Shown: piece after piece, positions 1 to 7,386 of the stretch
How positions within the stretch are numbered: position 1 is the stretch's first letter
How the letters are laid out: the number at the start of each line of letters is the position of its first letter
Virus record (IMG/VR): IMGVR_UViG_3300046747_000194
Span: 1-22,310 of that record
Length of the DNA stretch: 22,310 nucleotides
Direction: 5' to 3' (one strand)
DNA from: a virus
Position numbers and translations under genes: made by a program
The notes under the pieces: model-generated
Database searches by the model: none
The model's input: only the letters and a program-made list of their open reading frames with translations
Told to the model about the DNA's origin: nothing

Positions 1-1360
1 TGCCTGCCGCTCCCCCACCCCCGCCGCCAGCAAGAACAAAAGTTCCAAAAGATGTATTTCCACCGACTCCGCCCACGCTCCCGCTGCCCTGAGTTCCTCC
101 CGTACCTCCCGTTCCGCCACTAGTACTGACCGTGACGGATACGCCAGTAGGCAAGTCTGCGGCGTTAAAAATGTGTTCGACTCGTGAACCCGCGCCGCCG
201 CCGCCGCCTCCTCCTGCGGTAGGGGTCGCCCCGCTCAAAGAACCGCCTCCGCCCCCTCCTCCCCCCGCTCCGACACAGATTACCGAAACCCATTTTGCGC
301 CGCTCGTCATCGTCCAAGTCGTGCTGCCCGTGAAAACCTGCACATCAGACACCGCGCCAGTTCCAGTAGGTCCAGTAGGGCCTTGAGCACCAGCCGCGCC
401 GGATGCGCCAGAAGCTCCTGAAGCCCCAACATCGCCCGTGCGAGCGAAAAATACTTTGAGAGTGTCTCCGTTTGAAAACGAACCGCTAGAAGTGACGTAG
501 GTTATGCTGCAAGAATCCCAAGTGCCGTTGTCCGTGATTGCCCCGGACACTTGAAACACAATTATATTCGAGGGTGCGCCATCTTTTAGAATTGTGATAG
601 TGGTCCGAACCGCGGTCGTGGTGGAGTCATCCCACGTCTGGATTAACGCAGCAATAGCGTTAGAATCCACATCGGTCTCACTAATCCTCAAAGAAGTAAT
701 CGAGGCCAAAGTAGTAGAATCAAAACCAAGGTGCCCGCTAGTAGGGTCCCCCGATAGCGCAGTAGTATAAGTGTATTTTAGTCCAGCGTCACGGCCCGCC
801 GCGCCGGTACCGCCCGTGGGGCCGGGTACTGTAGAGTCTGCTCCCGTAGGGCCGGTAGGGCCGGGTACTGTAGAGTCCGCACCAGTTGGACCGGTAGGGC
901 CAACGTTTCCGGTATCACCTTTATCTCCCTTGGGTCCCGTGGGACCAGTGGGTCCGGGGACTGTAGAGTCCGCACCCGTGGGACCTGTAGGGCCGGGGAC
1001 TGTAGAGTCCGCACCCGTGGGACCTGTAGGGCCGGGTACTGTAGAGTCCGCACCAGTTGAACCCGTGGGACCAACGTTTCCAGTATCTCCTTTATCTCCT
1101 TTAGGTCCCGTGGGGCCGGGAACCGTCGAGGGCGCGCCGGAATGTCCGGGAGGACCTTGCGTACCGGGGCACCCGTCACGGCCTTTATCTCCTTTGTCTC
1201 CCTTGTCGCCCTTGAGTCCGTGTGGGCCTGTAGGGCCTGCGGGTCCGCGCAAATCGCTACAACCTCCGGGTTTACCGGGTGGTCCGGCAGGGCCGGGTGG
1301 GCCTAACGACCCCTTCGGTCCCGGGGGTCCGGGAGGACCTCTTAGGGAATCACAACTCAT
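1..1360 (-). CDS. Collagen-like, glycine-rich phage fibre protein (3' end cut by window edge)
   Basis: The frame is open from the ATG at 1360 to the left edge (about 453 residues visible), so the C-terminus is missing. Residues ~7-190 are collagen-like Gly-X-Y with Thr-rich GPTGPTG and charged GDKGDKGD runs, broken repeatedly by an STVP interruption. Residues ~190-325 are a non-collagen spacer, followed by a short [19 protein letters not shown] stretch. Next comes a segment with TTWTM...[16 protein letters not shown], resembling the glycine-rich tip domains of phage tail fibres (T-x-W-T, then V-x-V-x2-GGGG). Poly-Gly runs continue to the edge. The start overlaps the stop of the preceding gene as ATGA, indicating translational coupling. 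Known: such trimeric fibres act as host-binding appendages. Inferred: receptor-binding fibre or adhesin. The exact family of the tip is uncertain. Confidence 0.82.
   Translation of the reverse strand, partial: MSCDSLRGPPGPPGPKGSLGPPGPAGPPGKPGGCSDLRGPAGPTGPHGLKGDKGDKGDKGRDGCPGTQGPPGHSGAPSTVPGPTGPKGDKGDTGNVGPTGSTGADSTVPGPTGPTGADSTVPGPTGPTGADSTVPGPTGPTGPKGDKGDTGNVGPTGPTGADSTVPGPTGPTGADSTVPGPTGGTGAAGRDAGLKYTYTTALSGDPTSGHLGFDSTTLASITSLRISETDVDSNAIAALIQTWDDSTTTAVRTTITILKDGAPSNIIVFQVSGAITDNGTWDSCSITYVTSSGSFSNGDTLKVFFARTGDVGASGASGASGAAGAQGPTGPTGTGAVSDVQVFTGSTTWTMTSGAKWVSVICVGAGGGGGGGGSLSGATPTAGGGGGGGAGSRVEHIFNAADLPTGVSVTVSTSGGTGGTGGTQGSGSVGGVGGNTSFGTFVLAGGGGGGAAG
822..1125 (-). repeat. 39-bp in-frame tandem repeat and a higher-order duplication inside the collagen gene
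   Basis: Five copies of a 39-bp unit encode [13 protein letters not shown] or close variants. The shared ACTGTAGAGTC (plus strand) begins at 828, 867, 960, 999 and 1038. A second unit encoding [14 protein letters not shown] occurs twice, about 171 bp apart (near 900-945 and 1071-1120). The larger block was therefore probably duplicated. In-frame repeat expansion is typical of collagen-like fibres and can change fibre length by recombination or slippage. Confidence 0.85.
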
Positions 1361-2406
1361 GCAAGCCTCACGAAAGCTACAGTGGTATTGAGGGCGATTA
1401 CATTTACTTTTCCAGCCGTCGTGCATTCGCCAAAAAGCGAAACAGTGTTATTAAGGCTGCTAGTGGTTACACCTACGCTAATTACAATTTGGCCAAGTTG
1501 GTCAACCACAAAATTACTGAGTTTCATTTCCGAGCCGGGAACGTCTGCGTTATCTGTGGTGTTACGAAGCTTCAACTTTATGATGTCAGTAGTAGCAACC
1601 CCCGCCATTCCTAGCGCCGTAGCCACGACAGAAATAGCATACGTCCCAATCGCGGGAAGCAAAATAGCAGGAGACGAATTTACAAACGTCACCGCCTGAT
1701 AAGTAATATCAAGAGGAAAGTCCGTTCCAACTGTAGCAAAATAAAAACCATTCGTCGCCGTAAAAGACGCTCCGGGGGTCCCTTGCGCTCCTGCTGGCCC
1801 TTGCGGTCCTTGCGGACCGGTGACGCTAGTGCCCGGGAATCCGCTCGGGACCACTAACTTACCAGCAGTGATAGTTCCCGAAGCGCCGGGAAGCGAGCGT
1901 GCAAGTGTTAAGAAAAGAACCCCACTCGGGTCGGCATCATCAATAAGATACCACCCTGAAGTAGCAATGAAAACATATGTCCCGGTCAAAATCGACGGAT
2001 TAAAAGGGGTATTTACCTGAATGTGGGGGCTCACCAAGCTAGGTTGCACAAAGCTACTAAGCGTTACTGTATAAGCATTATTCCCATTGAGCCCGGGTTC
2101 ACCCGCAGCGCCTGGAGGTCCCGTAAGTCCGATAATACCGTCTGTGAAGAGCCTCAAGAAATAACACGCAAGCCCCTCGTCCACACCACGAGGATTATTA
2201 GGAAGCCCTACGTCGAGGCTACACGGCAAAGACCAAGTTACTTTTCCGTCGCACTCCGTCTTGACCACCGTGCCGAAAAATTGAATGGTAAAATTTTCGA
2301 TTTGACTCGGAAGAGACTCGCACGCGGCAGTGTTTTCCGGTCCCGCGCCGCAAGGGTTGCCGCAGCATCCCGGCGTTACTGTATTTCCGCAATCTGAACA
2401 TCCCAT
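1357..2406 (-). CDS. Tail/adhesin protein with short collagen-like linkers and a putative jelly-roll head
   Basis: A protein of 349 aa. The N-terminus is cysteine-rich (about eight Cys in the first 30 residues, in CSDC and CC patterns), which could cross-link or bind metal. Two short collagen-like stretches occur, near residue 95 ([15 protein letters not shown]) and near residue 205 ([16 protein letters not shown]). Each is followed by a beta-rich domain. The final ~135 residues (AVTFVNSS...[14 protein letters not shown]...VAFVRLA) read like a C1q/TNF-type jelly-roll placed after a collagen stem, as in BclA-like proteins; this fold assignment is inference. The ATG is preceded by GAGG at seven bases' spacing, located in the last codons of the upstream collar gene. 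Its stop overlaps the next start (ATGA). Probable virion surface or fibre component. Confidence 0.75.
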   Translation of the reverse strand: MGCSDCGNTVTPGCCGNPCGAGPENTAACESLPSQIENFTIQFFGTVVKTECDGKVTWSLPCSLDVGLPNNPRGVDEGLACYFLRLFTDGIIGLTGPPGAAGEPGLNGNNAYTVTLSSFVQPSLVSPHIQVNTPFNPSILTGTYVFIATSGWYLIDDADPSGVLFLTLARSLPGASGTITAGKLVVPSGFPGTSVTGPQGPQGPAGAQGTPGASFTATNGFYFATVGTDFPLDITYQAVTFVNSSPAILLPAIGTYAISVVATALGMAGVATTDIIKLKLRNTTDNADVPGSEMKLSNFVVDQLGQIVISVGVTTSSLNNTVSLFGECTTAGKVNVIALNTTVAFVRLA

Positions 2407-2410
2407 AAAT

Positions 2411-2794
2411 TTACCTCACTCGCATAATCCAAACCATATCCACATAGGAAGGATTAGAACTACCTGCCGCCGTTGTTCCTGCAACTGAATGGGTATGCCC
2501 CAATCCAGCAACGCCTGTGTCGGCTACAAGCCCGTGGACCAACGTATCAGAATCTTCAATCCCGGTGTCTGCTGAAAAAGTATGAGAATGAGTTGAGGAA
2601 CCTCCTGAACCGCCCGAAGTGGAGTTTCCCCGCAAAAATTTATTTGCGGAGTTGATGTCACGAATGGTCTGCCCATTAAGAGGACTTGCAGCATCCACGA
2701 GAACTTGCCCATTGCACTCCACAAAGCCGTCTGGTAAGTTGGGAACGCCCGCAAGGGATTTATCCCACGCGATTACTGAGCCAATAGGAATCAC
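2411..2794 (-). CDS. Phage tail-collar domain protein
   Basis: With the GTG start at 2794 the protein is 127 aa. It opens with IPIGSVIAWDK...LPDGFVECNGQ and continues with SPLNGQTIRDIN..NKFLRG, which is the tail collar / microcystin-dependent-protein type of fibre domain. Two His-x-His motifs (H69-S-H71 and H100-T-H102) sit in a Gly/Ser/Thr-rich tip, and it ends PSYVDMVWIMRVR, a common C-terminal pattern of this family. An ATG at 2860 would add 22 residues. I prefer GTG 2794 because a strong GGAGG lies five bases upstream and the GTG overlaps the preceding gene's stop as GTGA. Known: related fibre tips such as the distal part of T4 gp37 coordinate iron through His-x-His. Inferred role: fibre or baseplate tip adhesin. 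Confidence 0.82.
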   Translation of the reverse strand: MIPIGSVIAWDKSLAGVPNLPDGFVECNGQVLVDAASPLNGQTIRDINSANKFLRGNSTSGGSGGSSTHSHTFSADTGIEDSDTLVHGLVADTGVAGLGHTHSVAGTTAAGSSNPSYVDMVWIMRVR

Positions 2795-2991
2795 GATTTC
2801 CTCCAAGAGTCTCTTAAAGAAACTGGTAAAGATAGAACAAAGGTTTTGATTTTGGACCATAATGATTTTTGCTTTGTTACTTCAGTGGGATAGAACAATT
2901 CCGAAAGTGATTCGAGAACAAGGGGATGAACTTCTGGCAATGACTTAATAAGGTTCACCGGCCTAGTTTGGACTCGTAAACATGGGTTCAT
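2791..2991 (-). CDS. Small hypothetical protein overlapping the long-start form of the collar gene
   Basis: A 66-aa frame begins MNPCLRVQTRPVNLIK and ends DSWRKS. It fills the otherwise empty 130 bases between the 107-aa gene and the collar gene. Its ATG follows the upstream stop almost directly (TAATATG), and its TGA overlaps the collar GTG as GTGA, with the collar's GGAGG inside its last codons. This pattern is the same coupling seen at neighbouring junctions and is the main reason to believe in it. No clear Shine-Dalgarno precedes its own start; a GTG at 3012 would add seven residues. No domain recognised. The composition is Leu- and Lys-rich without a membrane segment. It may be a chaperone or assembly factor for the fibre, but this is a guess from position only. 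Confidence 0.6.
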   Translation of the reverse strand: MNPCLRVQTRPVNLIKSLPEVHPLVLESLSELFYPTEVTKQKSLWSKIKTFVLSLPVSLRDSWRKS

Positions 2992-2992
2992 A

Positions 2993-3316
2993 TTACGAAG
3001 GAATGGCGGCACGAGTCGCGACTAGAGTTCCAGAAGCCAGTTGAAAAGCAATTATGTTTCCATATTCTCGGTCCCCAGCCAAAAGGGTTTTACCAGACAA
3101 AGAGCCGGTGCTAGTGCCTGAACGAAAAGTGATGCTGGTGAAAACACAATCTGTCCACGCATGTAAATTCCACCAATCCCCGGAATGCACGTTGGTGTCA
3201 GTCACAACATCGTTGCCGCCTAAGCCCATTCCCGCACTAAGTATGGCAGCAGTCTTCCATGCAAGTTTTTGCGCGAGGTCATCAAACCGGGGAACCACTA
3301 AAGACCAGAAATTCAT
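2993..3316 (-). CDS. Small phage structural protein candidate
   Basis: A 107-aa protein starting MNFWSLVVPRFDDLAQ. The second half reads DWWNLHAWTDCVFTSITF...GKTLLAGDREYGNIIAFQLASGTLVATRA. This is a beta-rich pattern (VFT-x-I, then AG-x-x-x-YGN-x-x-A-x-x-L-x-SG) familiar from short uncharacterised virion-associated phage proteins. No enzyme motif, signal peptide or membrane segment is visible. The start overlaps the lipoprotein gene's stop as ATGA, so it is co-translated with the membrane pair upstream and the adhesins downstream. The structural role is inferred from this pattern and context. Confidence 0.68.
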   Translation of the reverse strand: MNFWSLVVPRFDDLAQKLAWKTAAILSAGMGLGGNDVVTDTNVHSGDWWNLHAWTDCVFTSITFRSGTSTGSLSGKTLLAGDREYGNIIAFQLASGTLVATRAAIPS

Positions 3317-3867
3317 AGTTTTTTCACGTCCTTCAAAAGTGTGTCGAGAGAGCCCTTAAGAGAACCGTGGCGATGTGCTACAAACCACAACGCTACAACC
3401 CCCGCAGAGACCCCGAGAATAAGAAGTTCATGCCCCACGAGCAGGCTGGGCAAGAAAATGAGCGCTAATCCTGCGGCGGCACACGCGGCGCTCGTTGTTA
3501 CGCTACCCACAATCAATTTGAGAGGCGGATAAACCGCGCTGGCAACTCCGAACAAGAAAAGAATAACTCCCACCCACACAACACCGCTCAGGCTGCGCAA
3601 CTTGGCGGCAACTTCACGACCTGTATCCTTTTGAGCCGCACCGACTACGGTGGTAATTTTTTCAGTAGTAACAACCTTTTCACCGCTCGGTGAAACACGC
3701 TCAGTGCGGGACTCCACATCCTGCTTGGATTCGTTCTTAGGGTTTTCGGGCTGCTTGACTACAGCCTCGACGCCCGAGGGGGTGTGGATAACACCAAATC
3801 CCGGTTTAAGAGGTCGAACAGCGCATCCGGCCAAAATAACTAACAGCATTGATAGAAACAATTTCAT
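3313..3867 (-). CDS. Lipoprotein with three C-terminal membrane segments
   Basis: A 184-aa protein. The N-terminus MKLFLSMLLVILAGC is a type II signal peptide with a lipobox (LAGC) and lipidation Cys15. Residues ~25-90 are hydrophilic and charged, with many Lys, Glu and Thr. Three hydrophobic segments follow, at about 92-116, 119-141 and 146-164, then a basic tail (RHGSLKG...KDVKKL). It starts one base into the stop of the small membrane gene (TAATG) and ends in an ATGA overlap. Known: phage spanins and several superinfection-exclusion proteins are lipoproteins. A unimolecular spanin has one C-terminal membrane segment, so three is atypical. Inferred: envelope protein for lysis or for exclusion of competing phages. 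A virion role seems less likely. Confidence 0.72.
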   Translation of the reverse strand: MKLFLSMLLVILAGCAVRPLKPGFGVIHTPSGVEAVVKQPENPKNESKQDVESRTERVSPSGEKVVTTEKITTVVGAAQKDTGREVAAKLRSLSGVVWVGVILFLFGVASAVYPPLKLIVGSVTTSAACAAAGLALIFLPSLLVGHELLILGVSAGVVALWFVAHRHGSLKGSLDTLLKDVKKL

Positions 3868-4040
3868 TATTTATCCTTTTTAATTTTGTGCAGAATCCAC
3901 ATTATTGTAACAAGAGCCACTCCAATTTGGGCTAACAGTAGTAGTATCCGCAACACCGGGTCTAACCATCCCACAGCTTGAGTGAGACCAGCTAAAATTC
4001 CGTTCGCGGATAAAATGGCAAGTAGTTTGTGTTCCGTCAT
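3867..4040 (-). CDS. Small membrane protein, holin-like
   Basis: A 57-aa protein starting MTEHKLLAILSANG. A hydrophobic helix runs from about residue 29 to 51 (VLRILLLLAQIGVALVTIMW), followed by a basic tail ending HKIKKDK. The segment before it (ILAGLTQAVGW) is weakly hydrophobic and could form a second helix. The size, the hydrophobic segment and the charged C-terminus fit a holin, though many short membrane proteins look alike. The start overlaps the LamG-like gene's stop as ATGA, and AGGAGTAGGGAAA upstream provides ribosome binding. The stop overlaps the lipoprotein start (TAATG). No endolysin is visible in the window, so a lysis function is inferred only from shape and partner. Confidence 0.7.
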   Translation of the reverse strand: MTEHKLLAILSANGILAGLTQAVGWLDPVLRILLLLAQIGVALVTIMWILHKIKKDK

Positions 4041-5227
4041 ATTACTATTTTCCCTACTCCTGCGAGGTATCGTTGAAACATGTCGCGTTGCTGAGCGTCG
4101 TCTGCCCCTTTGCGAATAATTGCCTCGAAAAAATCAAAGTTACCTGCCCTGAGGCCGTCTGTTCCGCGCGCGCCAAGCATAATTCCCCCCGGGCTGTTCA
4201 AGCCTGCATTTCCGAGGTCTGGCGCAAGTCGATTTATTTGCATCACGCTATTAGCGCCATTGAAAACAGCAGTGAGGACTATTACATTTCCAGATGTATA
4301 TGTCTGAGTCCCTAAAATAGGAGTAGTAGTTGACCCTCCTGCGGCGGCTACAGGTTGAGTGGAAGATGCCTTCACTAGAATGGCACCCGAGGCATTGCTG
4401 CCCGTTCCGTCGATAATATAATCTACCGCATTATCGAATAACACCGGGCGAATTAGCATATAGCACGTCCACGGCTGCGCTAGAGAAAAACTGTTAGTCG
4501 TCTTGAAAATGAAAGCCTGATTAGTTCCGGGGGGCTGTAGCCCACGCGCCATCATTAAAAACGGCATACCAAAATAAAGGGGTTTGATTACACCGTCAGT
4601 CGTGCTCAGGTAATCAGTATCCCATTCCATTTCGAGTAACTGACAATTTGTTAGTTGAACCTGACCGAAACCAGATGCCGCAGTGTCCTGAAGACCCCAA
4701 GTGAAAATGTCATTGACAGATGCCGCCATCGTGAACGTGTATTCATACTGGTCGAGGGTTCCGGTCAACGTTATTGCTTGACTCGTGACTGTGGCTCCTG
4801 TGGAAAGGAGTGTTAGGGCCGTATGCCCGCTAACCGCCTGAGCCTGAAACCGCAAGCGATATTGCCGATTCGGGACAATTTCCCGAACACTATTTACGAG
4901 TTTTCCGTTTTGTGCAGTGAATGTAAACGTGCTCGCGGAATTTACTGTTGCGCTGGTTGGGGTCCAGATTGCACTGGAAAAAAGAGTTGCCTTAGTCAAG
5001 TCTGAGCTATAAAGGCAAAGATTCCCACTATTGCGCCCGCCCGAGAGTAATGGAGCGGTACCAGCTAATGAAGACACCAGTGCTCGACCCTTGCCACTGA
5101 GGTCGTCTAACTGAGACACCTGCCTAGAAGCGTCAACAGTTACCCCGCCGAGATGGGGTGCCCACCACGCCTCAAGCCCCGGATAAGACGCCGGAGAAAA
5201 ACCTGCTGTTATGCGTTTAGCTAACAT
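4037..5227 (-). CDS. LamG / concanavalin-like phage surface protein
   Basis: A 396-aa beta-rich protein. It opens with a short anchor, then SYPGLEAWWAPHLGG and a DDLSGKGR motif. This arrangement (W near the start, then D-x-SG-x-G) is common in phage adhesins that carry concanavalin-like lectin folds. Residues ~70-215 look like a carbohydrate-binding jelly-roll (LYSSDLTKATLF...NRQYRLRFQAQ...DQYEYTFTM). Residues ~240-396 look like a LamG-type domain (FSLAQPWTCYMLIRP...VVLTAVFNGANSVMQINR...GNFDFFEAIIRKG), ending MFQRYLAGVGKIVI, which resembles the closing helix and strand of such domains. The start overlaps the 206-aa gene by 11 bases. Probable glycan-binding virion surface protein. No catalytic residues are recognised. 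Confidence 0.72.
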   Translation of the reverse strand: MLAKRITAGFSPASYPGLEAWWAPHLGGVTVDASRQVSQLDDLSGKGRALVSSLAGTAPLLSGGRNSGNLCLYSSDLTKATLFSSAIWTPTSATVNSASTFTFTAQNGKLVNSVREIVPNRQYRLRFQAQAVSGHTALTLLSTGATVTSQAITLTGTLDQYEYTFTMAASVNDIFTWGLQDTAASGFGQVQLTNCQLLEMEWDTDYLSTTDGVIKPLYFGMPFLMMARGLQPPGTNQAFIFKTTNSFSLAQPWTCYMLIRPVLFDNAVDYIIDGTGSNASGAILVKASSTQPVAAAGGSTTTPILGTQTYTSGNVIVLTAVFNGANSVMQINRLAPDLGNAGLNSPGGIMLGARGTDGLRAGNFDFFEAIIRKGADDAQQRDMFQRYLAGVGKIVI

Positions 5228-5837
5228 CTACAGTGAGTTCAAGTGCAAAGTTTTCGGCATTGCCCGGAACGTATGCCGCCTTGGCAACGAGTACCCCATA
5301 AAGGGCGATGTCGGCAGCAGCACATTTGAAAGGAATTAGGAGTCCTGTAGCTACCGCTTCTGCGCAGTCTGAGCCTGAGCCCTCAGTGCTGAGCGCAAAA
5401 TCAATGTAGCCGACCCGCACGAGACGGTTAGCGTAAAGCAAAGTGAATGGAGAGTTATCTGCAATCGCTGTTGGCGCGACTGAGTAGATATAGAGTCGAA
5501 AATTCGCCAGTGTAGTAACTGCCACATCCGTAGTAAGGCGCGCCTTGACAACATATCCTGAGCCCCCATTGTAATTAGCAACACCAGAAAACTTCTGGAC
5601 AGCGGCGACATTTGGGCCAACCACGTCGGAGGCCGCATACGCATTCGAGTCCGCAGGGCGTTGAAAACTCGTTTGAATGTTCTTAAGCAGACCTGAGCCG
5701 GTAACAACCGGAATAGCGGACCCACTCGCGGCGGCACCTGAACTAACAGACCCTTCGCCATTGAGGGACATAAGAATTTTGCGAAGCAGATTATTATCCG
5801 TGTCGCCCGGTTTGAAAATGATTTCGTTTGCAGCCAT
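5217..5837 (-). CDS. Phage structural protein candidate following the capsid gene
   Basis: A 206-aa protein starting MAANEIIFKPGDTDNN. A Ser/Gly/Ala-rich linker (~28-45) precedes a beta-rich body with SFQRPADSNAYAASDVVG, a pattern found repeatedly in uncharacterised phage virion proteins, and ending FALELTVDVS. No membrane segment or catalytic motif. It is the first gene after the terminator-like hairpin that follows the capsid gene and has an AGAGAGAT Shine-Dalgarno-like stretch upstream of its ATG. A decoration, neck or tail protein are all possible. The exact role cannot be read from the sequence. Confidence 0.68.
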   Translation of the reverse strand: MAANEIIFKPGDTDNNLLRKILMSLNGEGSVSSGAAASGSAIPVVTGSGLLKNIQTSFQRPADSNAYAASDVVGPNVAAVQKFSGVANYNGGSGYVVKARLTTDVAVTTLANFRLYIYSVAPTAIADNSPFTLLYANRLVRVGYIDFALSTEGSGSDCAEAVATGLLIPFKCAAADIALYGVLVAKAAYVPGNAENFALELTVDVS

Positions 5838-5860
5838 AAAACTATCTCTCTAAAATTAGA

Positions 5861-5887
5861 CGGGAGCCAATTATTAGTTGGCTCCCG
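5861..5887 (-). terminator. Strong hairpin after the capsid gene, possible terminator or processing site
   Basis: A perfect 10-bp stem (cgggagccaa at 5861-5870 with ttggctcccg at 5878-5887) and a 7-base loop lie in the gap between the capsid stop and the next start. Read on the minus strand, the stem is followed by TCTAATTTTAG, which is T-rich but not an uninterrupted T tract. It may terminate partially, giving more capsid mRNA than downstream mRNA, or protect the 3' end. Confidence 0.55.
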
Positions 5888-5927
5888 CCTTCACCTGTCC
5901 CCGATGGAGAGCGGGGGCTAGTCCGGT

Positions 5928-7226
5928 TTAGTGGACAACCGGAGTCTCGTCATCGCCACACACGCCAATCGTGGTGAAGCTGTCCGAGCCACTGAACGAG
6001 CTAGACGAGGTGTCAGAGCAGTTCACGAGGCCGAGGTCGGCTTTACAACGCTTGTATAGGATGTGGATAATATGCTGGGGCCGAATCGGGCGATAAGCAC
6101 GAGTAATCTGATACTTGTGCCAGCCGAAATCCCCCCACTCATTACATTGATTGTCGATGTGGTAGTGCCACTCAAGCTCACCCATGTGCAACTGCGGGGC
6201 GAATTTGAAAGAGCCTTCACCAACATACTTCTCAGGAACGAGACGCTCAAAAGCGCCGTCCGCGATGAATGTGCCGACTTCGTAATCCGCGTTCAGCCAA
6301 GCCGGATTCGGTTTGGCGAAAGCAGTCCGGCGAGCCGGGTTACTAACGATGGTCACGGGGTCAACGAGAGCGAGCGTGCCGTCCGGGTTGAAGCCGGTAG
6401 CGCGCAGCGGACGCTGGTCAACGCCGAAGGCGATGCCACGGTAAGCCGGGGACTGCTCAAAGCTATACGCGGTAAGAGTCGTCTCGCCGAGTTTGTAGCC
6501 GCCAGTCGTCAGGGCAACCATAACATTCTGCACACCGACCTCAGAGCGAAAATACTCAATCTGGTCAGAGCCGCCGATGAAACGGAAGTGCGGCATACCT
6601 TGGTCATTAGCATACCATTCGCCGAAGAGCACCTCGCGCAGATAACGCGCAATAAAATGCAACGCCTTGAAGGTCATGGGGCCGGTAGGCAACAGCGGGG
6701 CGAACTTAACCCCGAGGTCGGTTTCCAGACCACCAGTGAACAGCGAGTCGAAGTCGTAATTGGCATTAGCCGTAAACTTACTCGCACCGCGCAGATACAA
6801 CTGAGCGCGCGTGTCTGCGTTGATATACTGAGTGACGAGCTTCTTCAAGCTGTCTTCAGCCATAACGTAGCTGCCCTTGAAAGCGGCATAGCCTTTCTTA
6901 ACGCAAATATTCGGGCCACGGCCACGGAAGCTTTCAAGCCGAAGGGTGAAATCCACCGTGTCAGTAAGGTCCTGAACACCGTTTTGTCCGCAGATTTCCG
7001 TATCGCATACGAAGGTAGGAATAGCGAGAGAATCGCCGGGAGCCGCCTGCATTTGGACGACGGAACGAACCGCGTCAGATACACCAGAGGGGAACACTCC
7101 GCCGCCGATAACATTGAGGTAGGGCGCATTCGCAGCCAGCGCCTTGGCTATGACCCCGACTATGCGCGAAGTGTCCTTAGACGCAATATCGCTTATCGCA
7201 GACGGGTCGTCGCAAAAAAATGCCAT
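5928..7226 (-). CDS. Putative major capsid protein
   Basis: A 432-aa protein beginning MAFFCDDPSAISDIASKD. The assignment rests on context: it follows portal and scaffold genes, has its own long leader, and is followed by a terminator-like hairpin. The size fits a capsid subunit. The middle contains a long hydrophobic/aromatic segment (FKALHFIARYLREVLFGEWY) and many beta-type stretches. The C-terminus is unusual: after CKADLGLVNC there is a Ser-rich SSSSFSGSDSF stretch and GVCGDDETPVVH. The Ser-rich tail could be exposed and, given the glycosyltransferase cassette directly upstream, a possible glycan acceptor (speculation). GAAAGG lies about eight bases before the ATG. The HK97 fold is not provable by eye; another abundant virion protein is the alternative. 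Confidence 0.62.
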   Translation of the reverse strand: MAFFCDDPSAISDIASKDTSRIVGVIAKALAANAPYLNVIGGGVFPSGVSDAVRSVVQMQAAPGDSLAIPTFVCDTEICGQNGVQDLTDTVDFTLRLESFRGRGPNICVKKGYAAFKGSYVMAEDSLKKLVTQYINADTRAQLYLRGASKFTANANYDFDSLFTGGLETDLGVKFAPLLPTGPMTFKALHFIARYLREVLFGEWYANDQGMPHFRFIGGSDQIEYFRSEVGVQNVMVALTTGGYKLGETTLTAYSFEQSPAYRGIAFGVDQRPLRATGFNPDGTLALVDPVTIVSNPARRTAFAKPNPAWLNADYEVGTFIADGAFERLVPEKYVGEGSFKFAPQLHMGELEWHYHIDNQCNEWGDFGWHKYQITRAYRPIRPQHIIHILYKRCKADLGLVNCSDTSSSSFSGSDSFTTIGVCGDDETPVVH

Positions 7227-7248
7227 AAAATTTGGCCTTTCTAAAACA

Positions 7249-7274
7249 TGAGGCTAACAATTGACCGCGCCTCA
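7249..7274 (-). other. Stem-loop in the capsid leader, near the start codon
   Basis: A 6-bp perfect stem (TGAGGC/GCCTCA) closes a 14-base loop, about 22 bases before the capsid ATG. The stem is short, so the structure is only suggestive. Its position is suitable for affecting ribosome access. Confidence 0.35.
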
Positions 7275-7353
7275 AACCGGTTACGAGAAAACACTCTCTC
7301 GCAGAGTTTTGTTTTAGCCGTAGGCCACCCAGCAACAATTAGGCCGTCCCTGC

Positions 7354-7386
7354 TGAAGCCAAAGCGGGGAGCTTTTTAAGGCTTCA
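7354..7386 (-). other. Compound stem-loop in the capsid leader
   Basis: An outer 7-bp stem (TGAAGCC/GGCTTCA) and an inner 5-bp stem (AAAGC/GCTTT) around a 5-base loop are separated by a 4-base bulge on one side. No T tract follows on the minus strand, so an RNA processing or stability element seems likelier than a simple terminator. Confidence 0.45.

Noticed and set aside
822-1125. Possible CRISPR array
   Set aside because: The 39-bp units are contiguous and in frame with a collagen-like protein, with no unique spacers of regular length.
132-1391. Proline-rich frames on the plus strand
   Set aside because: They are the complement of Gly-rich and Gly-Pro-Thr collagen codons. The minus-strand frame is continuous from 1360 to the edge and reads as a known type of fibre.
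2795-2860. Programmed frameshift joining the 66-aa gene to the collar gene
   Set aside because: Both frames are open here and an A-rich stretch exists (CAAAAATC), but no clear slippery heptamer is seen, and the GTG with GGAGG gives a simpler explanation.
6063-7244. A 393-aa open frame on the plus strand opposite the capsid gene
   Set aside because: It mirrors the capsid gene almost end to end, has no ribosome site or recognisable domain, and every neighbour is on the minus strand. Its openness is explained by codon bias of the capsid gene.
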